DNA of 64,000 bases from Ricordea florida (Eukaryota; Cnidaria; Anthozoa; Corallimorpharia; Ricordeidae): NCBI GenBank assembly GCA_949710005.1, contig OX453276.1, positions 13,302,133 through 13,366,132 on the forward strand, in the 5' to 3' direction. Shown here in pieces: positions 34,201-44,556 of the stretch. A model generated the notes under the pieces. It was not told the origin of the DNA. It saw only the letters and a program-made list of their open reading frames with translations, and made no database searches. How positions within the stretch are numbered: the stretch's first letter is position 1; every line of letters starts with the position of its first letter. The position numbers and the translations under genes were made by a program.

Positions 34201-35860
34201 CGCTCCAATTCTAGTGATAAGCTGTGTTGAGCTGAACGGAGCTGGACTGTGAAGCTTGCATTAAGGTGAAATATTTTGATATGTTGTTTGAGTGGGAATC
34301 CTTGATTGGTATCCTGCAGTAGTCCATATTCAAAGTTAAAGTGCTGTTTTGCTGAAGATTTAATTTCCTGAATGTTTTGCAGATTTATTTTTTATAAGGC
34401 CATACAGATTTACTGGGCTTATATCTAACATGCTTTCTTCAGTGTAGGAATGGCTTGCAATTGAGCCCTGTTAAATCTTTCTCACAAGTCAATATGAAAC
34501 AAGCAGCCTTGGTTTAACCAAGTTTCCATGTCCATGAGTAAAAACATTAACTAAAGAGTCTGTTTGGCTCTACATGTAATAGAAAAAATTGACAAAAGAG
34601 AATGCAAATATGAAAAGATACTGCTTTTTAAACAAAAAGGTAATAAAATGTTGCTATTTATTTTACAAAGCAATGTTGAAGTGTTTCAATCACCAATTTT
34701 CAGTAAAATAACATTAATTCATGGTATATTTAATGATATCTGATAGTTTCTCGATGTTCAGTGGCAACAATTTAATATCATGTTTCATGGGTCATGAAAA
34801 AAATTAATGGCCTTTAAATACATTTGGAGGAGTTTCATGACCCATGAAGTCAGTAACTTTCGAAAGATTCATTTTCATGACCCATGAAATTCCCTTTAGT
34901 GGGAAATTCATGACCCATTAAGGACTTTCATGGGTCATGAAAAATATCACCCTATGAAATTCATGGGCCATGAAATATAGAGTCCAATATTTCATGGAAA
35001 ATTCATGGCCTCAAATAAGGCCATGAAAACTGGTTTTGCATGTTTCATGGGCCATGAACAGGTTTTCATGGGATTTCCACTAGAAATTCATGGCATTTTC
35101 ATAAAAATGTGGTTCATAGTGAAGTGTTCTATGTATTTTGTCTTTAAGAATGAGTACCTAATTCGTTGGAAAGGGTACAGTTCGCTGGAGGACACGTGGG
35201 AAGTGGAGGAAAACCTTAATAAAACTGCAATAAGGTGCTTCTTTTAGCATTATTTTGTCCAGTCAAAATTAAACGTACGAACTTAATTTTTTGCTACTCC
35301 TCGATCTAGTACGAAATAGTTTGGGACATGAGAAGAGAAGATAACAGTTTTATGTCATCTTTCGCATTATAAGCAATTTTGTTAGGGTTTTTATTTGGTT
35401 ATTGTTTCACTTTCTGCAAAAATATTGCATGTATTTTAGACAATAATGGATCCCAACTATTTTCTTTAGGGCATTTAGAATGTGCAAACCCTCAGAGGAA
35501 AGAATTAAAGAGGGATCTGATCTACTGGCAGTTGCTATTCTCCAGCATCTCAAGAGCAAACATCAGACAGCCTCAGCCACAACTGTAGTAGAAATTAGAC
35601 ATGATATCTTTAATTATATTTTTAGAGGACGAGGAAGACCCAGCACCAAATCTGGTTGTACTTTGTTAGAGAAGACTGACTTTAACCGCTGTTCTTTTTT
35701 AAAAGAATGTCCTGACTGGGACTCTTACATAGACAACCTTGGAGATGGCACACAAGTCATATTTCCAATTAGAGCAAAACCTTTTGTGAGCTTGGGACCA
35801 CAGACACATAAACTTGTGGAGGGGAAGCTTGTACCTAAGCCCAGATACCATCTCGAAAAA
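31215..35860 (+). CDS. Chromodomain protein gene (three exons seen)
   Basis: Exon 1 is 31215-31370 (52 codons, donor GTAAAT), exon 2 is 35149-35234 and exon 3 is 35479-35860 (donor GTAAGT); phases agree at both junctions. Exon 1 ends GPYFQVERVLSCRRNKGK and exon 2 opens NEYLIRWKGYSSLEDTWEVE. Together they form a full chromodomain with the aromatic cage positions Y, W and W. Exon 3 continues with a helical ERIKEGSDLLAVAILQHLKS and a basic RGRGRPSTKSG patch, then a block DGTQVIFPIRAKPFV of unknown type. Chromodomains bind methylated histone tails, so a chromatin role is likely. Later exons were not found. Intron 1 holds a 3.67 kb transposon. The ATG follows a GC-rich 5' leader. Confidence 0.8.
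31480..32045. repeat. Left subterminal TTCATGGG / CCCATGAA array
   Basis: About 25 occurrences of CATGAAAA, TTTTCATGG and longer palindromic forms in both orientations, on an AT-rich background. Confidence 0.85.
32051..33331. other. AT-rich core of the CACTA-type element
   Basis: No reading frame of note and no recognisable motif. It is very AT-rich, with two loosely repeated stretches around 32130-32400 (CATTATCAGA.TCCAG.TA). Confidence 0.4.
33332..33412 (-). CDS. Divergent first exon inside the CACTA-type element
   Basis: ATG 33412 opens 27 codons (MNQLKSVFEDVTFTNNDEVL and on) to a clean GTAAGT donor, phase 0. The start is 135 bases from the oppositely oriented ATG at 33548. It could splice in phase to 30345 outside the element, or to an unseen exon inside it. 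Only the start codon, donor and coding character support it. Confidence 0.35.
33548..34019 (+). CDS. Two-exon acidic protein start inside the CACTA-type element
   Basis: Exon a (33548-33736, 63 codons) begins MIMSPNDCREPGTADSTGHS and ends at CAG/GTTTTG. Exon b (33789-34019, 77 codons) opens after AAAAG and is in phase, reading VRQHKRTYGLWSVNESLK then a Ser/Asp-rich tract. It ends at GAG/GTATTA. The small 52-base intron and the matched phase are good support. No domain is recognised and downstream exons were not found. Divergent from 33412. Confidence 0.45.
34780..35105. repeat. Right subterminal TTCATGGG / CCCATGAA array
   Basis: Fifteen or more words such as TTCATGACCCATGAA and TTCATGGGCCATGAA, mirror image of the left array. 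Confidence 0.85.
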
Positions 35861-36083
35861 GTAAGTTTAAGTTTTAACAAGCGCTCAATTGCAGTATTGT
35901 GATTGAAACTGAGAATGTGAATGCATGCTTTTAGATGGGTTTAGGTACAAGCTAATACCCTGCTTATTAAGCGCATTAATAACCCTGCTTCTAAGAAATT
36001 ATGTTGTTATGTCAAGTCAGAAAGTTACATAAAGGCTTTGAAATTGTTGTTTATATTTGTTTATATTTTGAAGATTCCTCTGT

Positions 36084-38446
36084 TTATGTGCATGCTTTGT
36101 AGCTGCTCAGGCTAGACTCTTTTTTTTTCTGTTTTGTTTGTTTACCCTTTCCTTTCCCTTTTCTGTTTCCTTTTCCCCCATCGTCTATATGCCTTTTTCT
36201 TTTATTTCCCGGCCTTTCATGATCTGTGCCATTTCTTGCTTGGGGTTGTTCATTCTGAACTTGTGATGTAGATGTGTCTGGCGAGTTGTTGCTTTCCATG
36301 TTGGCTATGTTTGCTTCAGGTTGTCTCTTTTTACCCGCACGCTTGACACTGATTTCTTGCTCCCAGTATTGAGAACTGTGTTTTGTGTACTTTCTGCTTG
36401 CTCTTTCTCTTTCTCTTAGAAGCCATTGTCTGTTTTCAAGTCTAAGAATATATCCAACTGAGTCAAAGTGGTTTGATTTTCGAAGCACTACATTCCTTGC
36501 TGAGTCATTGTTTTTCTCAACTCCTTGACCAGTGAATACTTTTAGAGATTTATGTGTATGGAGGAAATAAGGGACATGAGCAAAAAGTACATGCATATAT
36601 GGAGTAATTCTCTTTCTTTCATAGCCAATTCTCTTTCCTCTGAGAGAAATAAAGGTCTCCAACCAGTTTTGTGCCTTGTGCCAAAAAGTGTCAACAGATT
36701 TGTCTGAGGACCAGGAATTTATGTCTTCATACAAACTTCTGAAATCACTCCACACCTTGGATATTTCAGTGCAGGTATTTGGCTGCAGCACTTTACAGAG
36801 ATTTTCTGGTAGCAAGGAGAGAATTTTCTTCTTGTCGTTTCCAAACAGACTTGTAAATTCATACTTTCCAGTGCCTTTATTGTCAGCTGGATTTCGGAGT
36901 TCCCAAACATCAAAACCCACACCATAGGATCTGATCTCACTCACGAGCTTTTTCAAATGGATGCCTTGAGGCTCTTTGGATGATTTTTCGAAATCATCAA
37001 TCTTATCCCAGTCAATGACTTCAGTGATAATGTTGTCTAGCATCACATCCATTACACGTAGCAGCAGGTGTAACTCATCTACAATGACATGGTCAAGGTC
37101 TGTCTATGTTCAAAAGTGGTTCCTTCACACAGCAGTAATCATCTTTTCCTTTCTTTACCAGCTCCTTAATTTCCAATAGTGTTCTCATCATTGGTGGTGA
37201 ATTAAAGTGATGGAAATGCTTGTCTGTTTCCCACCTCTTGTCTTTATGGATTTTACACCATAGGGAGGCATATAAAGATGTAGCCCCCTTAAGTCCCATG
37301 ACTGTCAGTAGAAATTTATAGCCCCCTCCTAGGAAAAACTCAAGCTTAACTTCTGGACCATCAACACTAATAGTGACTTTGTCAATCAGAGAATTTATTT
37401 CTGAAAATGTAGTCTTGAAAGATACTTCTAGTGTTTCATACTTTTCACTACCATTGACTACCACAATGGTATGATTTCCTTTGGCAGACATAACTTCGTC
37501 TTGTTTCTGGAGTAGTGCACAAGAGAGAAGAATGTAATTAGATTTCTGTGTCATTTTAGCTCCATCCCCACTGATTTTTATTTTTAGTGTTTCATTGCCA
37601 AAATCAAACTCTGGATTTTCCTTTTTAAAAGCTAGCTGAAATTTGCTGCAAGAGAAGTGATTCAAATGATACTTGTGCACCTTCATTTGTTCCAGGAGTA
37701 GGTGTCACATGACAAAGTTTGTCCAGATCATTTCTGCATTGTTTAATCAGATAAGATCTTGGATGACCATTTTCAATCATGCTAAATTCGTGGTAAAATT
37801 CATCACTGACACAGAATTTATCAAGAAGATAAAGAATTTATTCAACTTTTTCCATGTCGGAATCGTTTATGTTAGTAACAGGATTTGAACATTCGCCTGA
37901 TTTTTGTGCTTTGGTTTCAACATTTACTGCGTATGTTTTCCCTGTGTCTGCCTCTTTAACTCTAAGTGATTCAACATGAAGGCCAAATGCTTGTGAAAAC
38001 CACAAAGCTGTTTCAGCTCTAGTCAGGAAAGCCTTCAATGTGCGCTGTCTGTTCTTAGTCTCAGAAATTTTTTTTCCATTGTAGGAAAACCCTTCATCTT
38101 TCTCAAGGCATTTGATATACTCTTGAAGTTGATTGTTGGTATTTTGAAGTTGACATTGTTCCTTACCCAATCTGTTGATAGTGTCCTTCATTTCATCAAA
38201 AAGGTTTTTTTTTTCTGCCTCCAGGTTTGCATGTGCTGCTTTCCATTCTTGTAGATCATTTTGTAGAGAAACTACCTCATCTTCAACCTCTTGAAAAGAA
38301 GCTAATTGGTCTTCATGTAAATGAAATTTCAATGTTTTCTCATCCAATTGCTCCCAGTTTCTCTTACCTTTATTTGTGCGATACAGTGATAGAACATTTG
38401 CTGCTCTTTTTGCAAACTGCTCATGGACATTTTGGCGTGTACCCAT
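36084..38446 (-). pseudogene. Unclassified DDE-like gene with coiled coil (family A)
   Basis: ATG 38446 opens a protein with a long coiled coil (EEVVSLQNDL, EAEKKNLFDEM regions) to a stop at 37838. The frame resumes beyond the stop with LDKFCVSDEFYHE and LIKQCRNDLDKL, then shifts into 37686-37093: KIKISGDGAKMTQKSNYILL, VTISVDGPEVKLEFFLGGGY, GATSLYASLWCKIHKD. It shifts again into DHVIVDELHLLLRVMD and a C-terminal half (THKSLKVFTGQGVEKNNDSA) ending in a basic Gly-Lys-rich tail. The acidic residues in GDG and VDELH and the C-x2-H unit resemble an RNase-H-type transposase with a zinc insert. One stop and two shifts make it a pseudogene. Confidence 0.55.
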
Positions 38447-39001
38447 GTCATCTTTGATTACATATGAATATATATTTAAAAGAAAATTAAAGGTGAGTGA
38501 GATTTGAACCCACAAAAAAAGTATCCACTGAAAAAAGGAGATCCTGTTGATAATAAAGTGTATGGTAGATCACAAAATAATGAGAACAAAAATGATGTAT
38601 TTTGCTCTCACATCACCTTTTTTTAGCTGGATAGACTAGCCTTCATCAGGGTCATGTTAAGGCCTCGTGAAGTACATTTTATGCAGCTGAAATGTTGGTG
38701 ATGATTATATATATATATATTTTTATGTTATGTTACTTTGTATCTTTCATCTTATGGATATTCCCTTCCCCTTTCACTCTCTACCACCCCTACCTTCTTA
38801 TCAAGGAATCACCAGAGAAGGTTAAGAAAATATACCAAAAAGTTTACAAGGTTGTAAATATCAGGACAAAATTACTCACCTTCTTGATGAGAGGAATTAG
38901 CATCTTGACCCGCTGCTTGAAACTTTTCTTGCTCCCTCACAATATAATACCACTCTTTAATGGTTCAAGCTGGGTTTTCTACCGAGAAAGGTTTTCACCA
39001 T
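38447..39001. other. Spacer between two degenerate genes
   Basis: The 3' part of the upstream minus gene probably runs to a GTGAGT donor near 38883 in a shifted frame (VPKVEINGENL, then FKQRVKMLIPLIKK). A short TA run lies at 38706-38720. Confidence 0.35.
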
Positions 39002-41455
39002 TTATCTCAACTTTTGGTACTCTGAGCTGTCTGTACCTTTGTAAAGATGTATCACTGTGTCTGCACATGGACATTTGTTCACTCGGTTTAAATAGGCATC
39101 AATTGCATCACTGAGGTTTTGCTTCAATTTGACTTCATCAACATTACCACTTTGCGAGTTCAAACAAGAACCATTCAAGGTAGATGGTATGAACAAATTA
39201 GAATGCGCGAGGGCAAGACAACCATTTTGGAGCTCCACTCTGTTTTTGTTACTTGAGCCACTGTCTCGCGTTGTAAGAATGAGAACTTGAGAGCCTTTGT
39301 CAAGATGGTAGCATGTCCACCAGAACTGGACCTCCGTATGAGAGGGGCCCTCATCATGACCGCCATCAACACGAACACAAACTCTTTTCTTTCGCTGTCC
39401 AGTGAGGTAGTTGAAAAATGCTGGTTGTACATCAGGATAGGTCTCTATCTCATTCAGATCGTGAAAATGTTGAGCTGGATTCTTGCTGTGTAGTGGTGTA
39501 GCTTTGACAATCCCAGCACAAGCTTCAGAAGTTGTTTCGGTACCAGAAAAGTTGTACGATGTTGTCTGTAGAGTGGATGGATATTTATTAACGTAGTCCA
39601 CTTTGGTTGTCAGTGGTACCTCTTCAGAGATGCATAATGTGGCATGTTTGCTTTGTGTAGCAAGGGTGTCAAGACGAAAGCCTGCTTGGTCATCGCGGTT
39701 GATATTTAGGATATCATTTCCATCCTTGAGATGCAAAGCATCCAGGCCCCTGTAAAATGCTGCTGACCAGTGCTGATCCGGGTTGTATTTCATAGTGAAT
39801 CCTTTTCTTGCTCGTCTGCATGTGACTCTTGCAAGACCCCTATAGCGTGTAGAAGACTTTGTTCGCTTGTTTCTAGCAACACAAAGTTCAACAACGGTAC
39901 CATACCCAAATTTCCTTCCATATGCCATTTCCAAATGCTCTTTCATTCTGCTGAACGTTGGTTTCTTCTGCACTTTGCGATTGCCATCAAAGGTGAGGAC
40001 ACCTGTCCTATGCCAACTGTCTCCCCCCACACCAGCACTCTTGACATAATTTTCTATTGTTTGGCTGATGTCTGGACACTCTTTCAGGATTTTGCTGACA
40101 TTCTTGCCACTCCTTCTCTTCAAATATCTTGCTTTTGCAACTTTCTTTGCTGCCTGCCTCTTGGCATTTAAGCGAAGGTTCCTTATCTTTTGTGCGATTG
40201 CTGACTGTGCCTCCTTTTGCAAAGGGTCATGGATATTTCCCCAATCAACCTCAACTTCCTCTTCCTCTGACAGGACAGCTTCATCATCTGCGTCAGAGTT
40301 ATTTTCTTTAAGCCTCTGTGCAAGGAGAAATGCCTGTCGGCTTTGCTCTATTATCATTTCTTCTCTCTCTTCTAAATTAAATAGATGAAGTTGGCCACTA
40401 AAATCAAGCAGCAACTGATCAATAGCTTCTTTAGAGTAATCATTCATCTTCTCCTTGATGACTTCCACAAAGCTAAACCAATTCAGTTCACAAGACTTAA
40501 GAATATCCATTAGCTGATGGGAATTCTGGTAACAAGCCGACTCAGTTATTTGTTTGCTCAGCGAGAACTGATGAGGCATGTCCCCTATAATGTCAGCATT
40601 TTGAGAAGTTGCACGTCTGACTTCTGAGACATTCAGAGCATCGACCGTTTCCCTAACAAATGTGTCTTCTGATGCATTGAAGTTAGTACTTACTGTTTCA
40701 TTTGCAAATCTATTTTCTGATGTTTTCAGTAGGTCTGTCTCACTTACAAAATTGGCACGAACCATTTCACTAGCAGACGTGTTTTCTGCAGCACTCAAAT
40801 CACATTCCTCCTCGACATCCACATTAGAATCTGTTTCACTTTCGTCTTGCTCTGAATCCTCATCACTTTCAACTTCAATTCCAATTGATTGTAAAAGTGC
40901 TTTCTCTTGAATACTAGCAATTGATGCCACAGCTTCTCTAATCTGTCTTATTTCACGCAGAGAATTCTCAACCTTGTCTTGTCTTTGCTGCAAATTCTCA
41001 AAGCCATATAATTGTCTCAATTTTGTGTGACTTAGACCAGATGATTTTGCAATGCCATAGGTTAGTCTCTTTCTTTCAGCTTCAGACTCTGAAGCTGATA
41101 GCAATTGCTTCACTAAGCTTGCAGACATCTGTACACCAGTGTACTGTGAACCAGAATCCTTTCTTTTTAAAAGGCTTCTTGTAAGTTCCAGGTTAGTCTC
41201 CTTAGAGACCAGATAAATGACATCATGTTTACTCTCATTTATTCTCGGTGACCGAATGAAACCTTTATGAAGGATACTCTTTGCAACACTTAACAAGCCA
41301 ATACATGCTTTACATGGCTGCTTATGTTCTCCATGGCATATTTTCTCTTTTGTTAGAATGTACATATCCAGTGTGAAACTGTCTAATCTAGATACATCAG
41401 TAAAATTGTCAACTTTGATGTAATCTGATAAGTTTTGAAATCTTTTCAGCCGCAT
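39002..41455 (-). CDS. 817-codon DDE-like protein of unknown superfamily (family B)
   Basis: The longest intact frame in the window. N-terminal part: KICHGEHKQPCKACIGLL, a C-x2-C/H cluster. About residues 110-160: a coiled-coil-like helix after SSGLSHTKLRQLYGF. Residues about 185-310: acidic and Ser-rich, with a repeated (A/V)SE.VR..F.(S/N) motif. Residues about 410-450: a basic helix rich in KRQAAKKVAKARYLKRR. C-terminal third: an RNase-H-like region with Asp588/589 in NINRDDQAGFRLDTL, Asp697 in VRVDGGHDEGPSHTEVQFWW and Glu741 in SNKNRVELQNGCLALAHSNL. I infer a D-D-E nuclease. The frame is the last exon of a spliced gene (see 41457-43694), joined through a frameshift. Confidence 0.55.
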   Translation of the reverse strand: MRLKRFQNLSDYIKVDNFTDVSRLDSFTLDMYILTKEKICHGEHKQPCKACIGLLSVAKSILHKGFIRSPRINESKHDVIYLVSKETNLELTRSLLKRKDSGSQYTGVQMSASLVKQLLSASESEAERKRLTYGIAKSSGLSHTKLRQLYGFENLQQRQDKVENSLREIRQIREAVASIASIQEKALLQSIGIEVESDEDSEQDESETDSNVDVEEECDLSAAENTSASEMVRANFVSETDLLKTSENRFANETVSTNFNASEDTFVRETVDALNVSEVRRATSQNADIIGDMPHQFSLSKQITESACYQNSHQLMDILKSCELNWFSFVEVIKEKMNDYSKEAIDQLLLDFSGQLHLFNLEEREEMIIEQSRQAFLLAQRLKENNSDADDEAVLSEEEEVEVDWGNIHDPLQKEAQSAIAQKIRNLRLNAKRQAAKKVAKARYLKRRSGKNVSKILKECPDISQTIENYVKSAGVGGDSWHRTGVLTFDGNRKVQKKPTFSRMKEHLEMAYGRKFGYGTVVELCVARNKRTKSSTRYRGLARVTCRRARKGFTMKYNPDQHWSAAFYRGLDALHLKDGNDILNINRDDQAGFRLDTLATQSKHATLCISEEVPLTTKVDYVNKYPSTLQTTSYNFSGTETTSEACAGIVKATPLHSKNPAQHFHDLNEIETYPDVQPAFFNYLTGQRKKRVCVRVDGGHDEGPSHTEVQFWWTCYHLDKGSQVLILTTRDSGSSNKNRVELQNGCLALAHSNLFIPSTLNGSCLNSQSGNVDEVKLKQNLSDAIDAYLNRVNKCPCADTVIHLYKGTDSSEYQKLR

Positions 41456-41456
41456 A

Positions 41457-43694
41457 ATGTCATTATCACAAGGCCCCCTCGTAGGTTCTGATGTGTCTAG
41501 AGGGGGCTTTGGAGAAAACCCTGGCCCACATTGTCTGCAGTTTGTGTATGACTACAGATTTCCTTCTCCTGAACACTTGTTTCCTGAGCATAAGTCACTT
41601 TTCCACTTCCTGATTCTTCTGTTGTACTTTTTTCTTCAATCGTTTTCTGAATAAAGCTTTGAAAGAGACTTTTCTGTTTCTGCCCCCCACCTGTAGAATT
41701 CTCTTCTCTATCATCAGACTTTTTACTCTCCTTATACCATTTTGACTTCTTCTCCTTTCTTTCCAGCAATTGCAACTCTTGCTGACACTTATGTTATTCT
41801 TGCCTGAGTGTGTTCATTTCTTTTTGAAGTTTTTCACAAGTCTCCCAGTCTTTAGAATTTTGGGCTTTACTTTGATGTAACATCTTGAACTTAATCTCTT
41901 TTTTCTTCCCATCAATATCTTCCAGGAGTTTAATAACATGCTCTTTCCTAAATGATTCTGTTGTATTCTTTCTCTTTGCTGATTTTTCTACGTCTATTTC
42001 ACTAGAAAAAGTTGATCTTGACTTACCCTTCTTAAATGTAAAACTGGTATCATTCCTGACAGCTTCTTTAGCTTTTTCGTAGAGCACATCTCTCTTTATT
42101 AAGAGGGAAGGATCGTCTAAAGCCAGATTTGCTGAAGCCTCATTGATAGCAGTTTGGTAGGGTGTTAGTATTGTCGTTGTTCCCTTGCCATATATCTTGG
42201 AGGATTCAATAATATCCTGGCTTTTACTGGTTGTACTTGTCCCCTACAGTAAGAAGAGAGAATTCCTGTAAACTGCCGTTTTTACTTTAATGTACACAGT
42301 AACTTCTGTATTTCCTTTAAGCAAAATACATACAAAGAGATGCATTTACATAAATGGCTTCAAAAGAAATAAACTAACAGAAATAAAAATATCCTGCTTT
42401 GAAGTGTCTTTTTTATGGTTATAAGCCAGGTGCTAGAGAACTTTACACTAACCTTTACTTTTGGGCCAATCTGGACGTTGCCATTATTGACTAAAATAGT
42501 AGTCTGAACTTGTCCACAGCTTTGTCCATAGCTGGCACCTGCTGACCTTGCTGAACCAGCTGTCACAAAAGACATACATTTTAGGTAAACAAGCATATCT
42601 TTTCCCCAGTGGGATTAAGATTTTGCTACAAAGTGTTGTAGTGGAAGATGAAGTGCCTAAATTCGGTTCTACTTTATATTCAATGCATTCCAAGAGCTGG
42701 AAATTGCAAGAAGTGTACTAGCATTTGGTCAGGCCAATAAAAACAACTTTAATGAACATTTATATGTAATGAACATTACATATTTTTAGAGGACATGCAC
42801 ACAAACTTAAGAATAAATTTAAATGTCACAAAATGGAAGAACACTGCACTTACATTTGGATGTAGAAGTACAAGTGGTTTTAGACACTGTTATACTAGAG
42901 GGTCTAGTGGTTGTTTCCTGGTTTGTGAATTTCTGACACTGCCAAAGAAAAATAGAACTCGTTTCAAATACTGTTCTTAATATAAATAAGCAGGTGACAT
43001 TTGAAAAATAAATGGGCATTTATTAAACCCATAAATAAACTTACCTCGTTCAAAACTACGCAAATCTTTGCCTTGTCTTTTACAGACCCTAAGTCCTTTA
43101 TATCTAGATATTCTTCCCACTCATTGTCATATTGTTGAAATACTATCGTTTCTCCACTGTCGATCTCAAACTCTTTTTTAACAGTGAGCGGAAATGCTTC
43201 GTCAGGGACGAAAACTTTCCGTCGCTCTCCAGGTTCTCTCGGCCTTCCAAGATGGCTGCCATGTCAAATTCCCGACCCAGGGGCAGCGCCCAAGTGTCAA
43301 AATCCCTTCCCAGGGGAAAGGTGGCTGAGTCAAATTCCCGTGGGTAGCCCGCCCCCCCCCCCCCCACCCTGGGGCTTAACATCGACAGGTGCATTAGATC
43401 CAAAGGCCACCCGGCTAAATAACTGGGATTTGTCAGAAACTCGTACTTTTGAACTTCATAGCTCAGCGACTTGAAACAATCTGCATTCACCTCGCCAGCG
43501 CTCTTTGGCTGAAGGAAATATAATGGTCGAGTCTCACAAGTATGAGCGCAGAGAGAAGTTGAATCTCCTGAGAAAAGCTGCTGAATTGACACATCACAAC
43601 TCGCTGTCGTATCCGGGGCAAATTGCAGCGTCTGTTTCCTGGAAAACACACCACTACACAGCTTTCTGATATTCTCGTACGTAGCCTTAGCCAT
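41457..43694 (-). pseudogene. Upstream exons of the family B DDE-like gene
   Basis: Exons joined by GT-AG borders with agreeing phase: one ending at 43045 (EAFPLTVKKEFEIDSGETIV then FQQYDNEWEEYLDIKDL, ending CVVLNE), 42938-42854 (CQKFTNQETTTRPSS and on), 42559-42453 (GQVQTTILVNNGNVQIGPKV), and 42243 onward (TTILTPYQTAINEASANLAL then a long Lys/Glu-rich coiled region). The first exon segment may be a ubiquitin-like or PB1-like fold (weak). The last exon has an in-frame TAA at 41794 and then a shift before the 817-codon frame. A possible start is ATG 43694 (MAKATYENIRKLCSGVFSRK). The gene is probably dead. Confidence 0.5.
43259..43366. repeat. Short GGGAATTTGAC-type tandem units plus poly-C tract
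   Basis: Three diverged units of about 33 bases (on minus PLGRDFDTWA, PLGREFDMAA and similar) followed by a run of 13 C. They lie inside the first exon region of the minus gene and are probably non-coding. Confidence 0.45.
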
Positions 43695-44035
43695 ATTTGC
43701 TAGTGGAGATTCGAATAAATCAACAAAACTTCACTTACCTTGTGGAAAACTGCGAAATGCGAAAATGGCTTCTTTCCACCTCGAGGGCAACTCGAGCGGT
43801 AATTTGACTGCACGTGCAAATTCCAGGTCGCCGCGGCCAAGAAAACAATAGCACATGAGATCGAGGCTACATGTGCCACATAGCCCAAAATGGCATGGCA
43901 TCAGGATCGATACCCGCGGGTACTGGTCCACAAAACCCGCGAGAGTGATTTCGGTAAAAACAACCCGATTAGTATGCATTCTCTTTCGTCTAACGCAATA
44001 ATTACTATTATAATTTTAAATAACTAGGTTATGTG
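43695..44035. promoter_or_regulatory. Possible bidirectional promoter
   Basis: It is the interval between the minus-strand start MAKATYEN (43694) and the plus-strand start MAGRTITEEQ (44036). It is locally richer in CpG and holds a minus-strand frame with a GTAAGT donor at 43737. No core promoter element can be named; the role is inferred from gene layout. Confidence 0.3.
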
Positions 44036-44168
44036 ATGGCTGGGAGGACTATTACCGAAGAACAGAAACGAAAGAAGAGAGAGAGAAAGAGAAAGAGAAC
44101 GACAAAGGGAAAGGAGAAGAAACTCAACCGAAGAGCAGCGCGAAGCAGAAAGAGAAACGGTACGAGAA

Positions 44169-44430
44169 ATGAGAAGGAACAGAACGGAAGAAGAACGTGA
44201 AGTAGAGACACAACGACTACGTGAAATGAGAAGGAAAAGAGCGGAAGAAGAGCGTGAAGTAGAGACACAACGGCTACGTGAAATGAGAAGAAAAAGAACG
44301 GAAGAAGAGTGTGAAGTAGAGACACAACGGCTACGTGAAATGAGAAGGAAAAGAACAGAAGAAGAGTGTGAAGTAGAGACACAACGGCTACGTGAAATGA
44401 GAAGGAAAAGAACGGAAGAAAAGAGCGAAG
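44169..44430 (+). repeat. 63 bp coding tandem repeat
   Basis: Five in-frame copies of a 57-63 bp unit containing GTAGAGACACAACGGCTACG then TGAAATGAGAAGGAAAAGA. Copies differ by a few bases only, so the expansion is recent. Confidence 0.85.
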
Positions 44431-44556
44431 GAGAGCGCGAACGGCAACGGGAAGTTTGGAGAAGCAGGACAGACGAACGAGTAACTGAGTTACGGCGAGA
44501 GAGGACGATGAATATGTCAGGTACAGTAGGCAGGCAGACTGTGTCTATCGGGAAGC

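Larger units (their letters stand above)
31456..35121. mobile_element. CACTA-type element in the chromodomain gene intron
   Basis: The ends are CACTATGAAC and GTTCATAGTG, flanked on both sides by AAG (31453-31455 and 35122-35124). CACTA ends with a 3 bp target duplication are diagnostic of the EnSpm/CACTA superfamily. Both ends are followed inward by long arrays of TTCATGGG-type words, as expected for CACTA subterminal repeats. Removing it leaves an intron of about 109 bases. No Tnp2 domain lies inside; instead two divergent short exons occur at 33332-33412 and 33548-34019. Confidence 0.7.
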
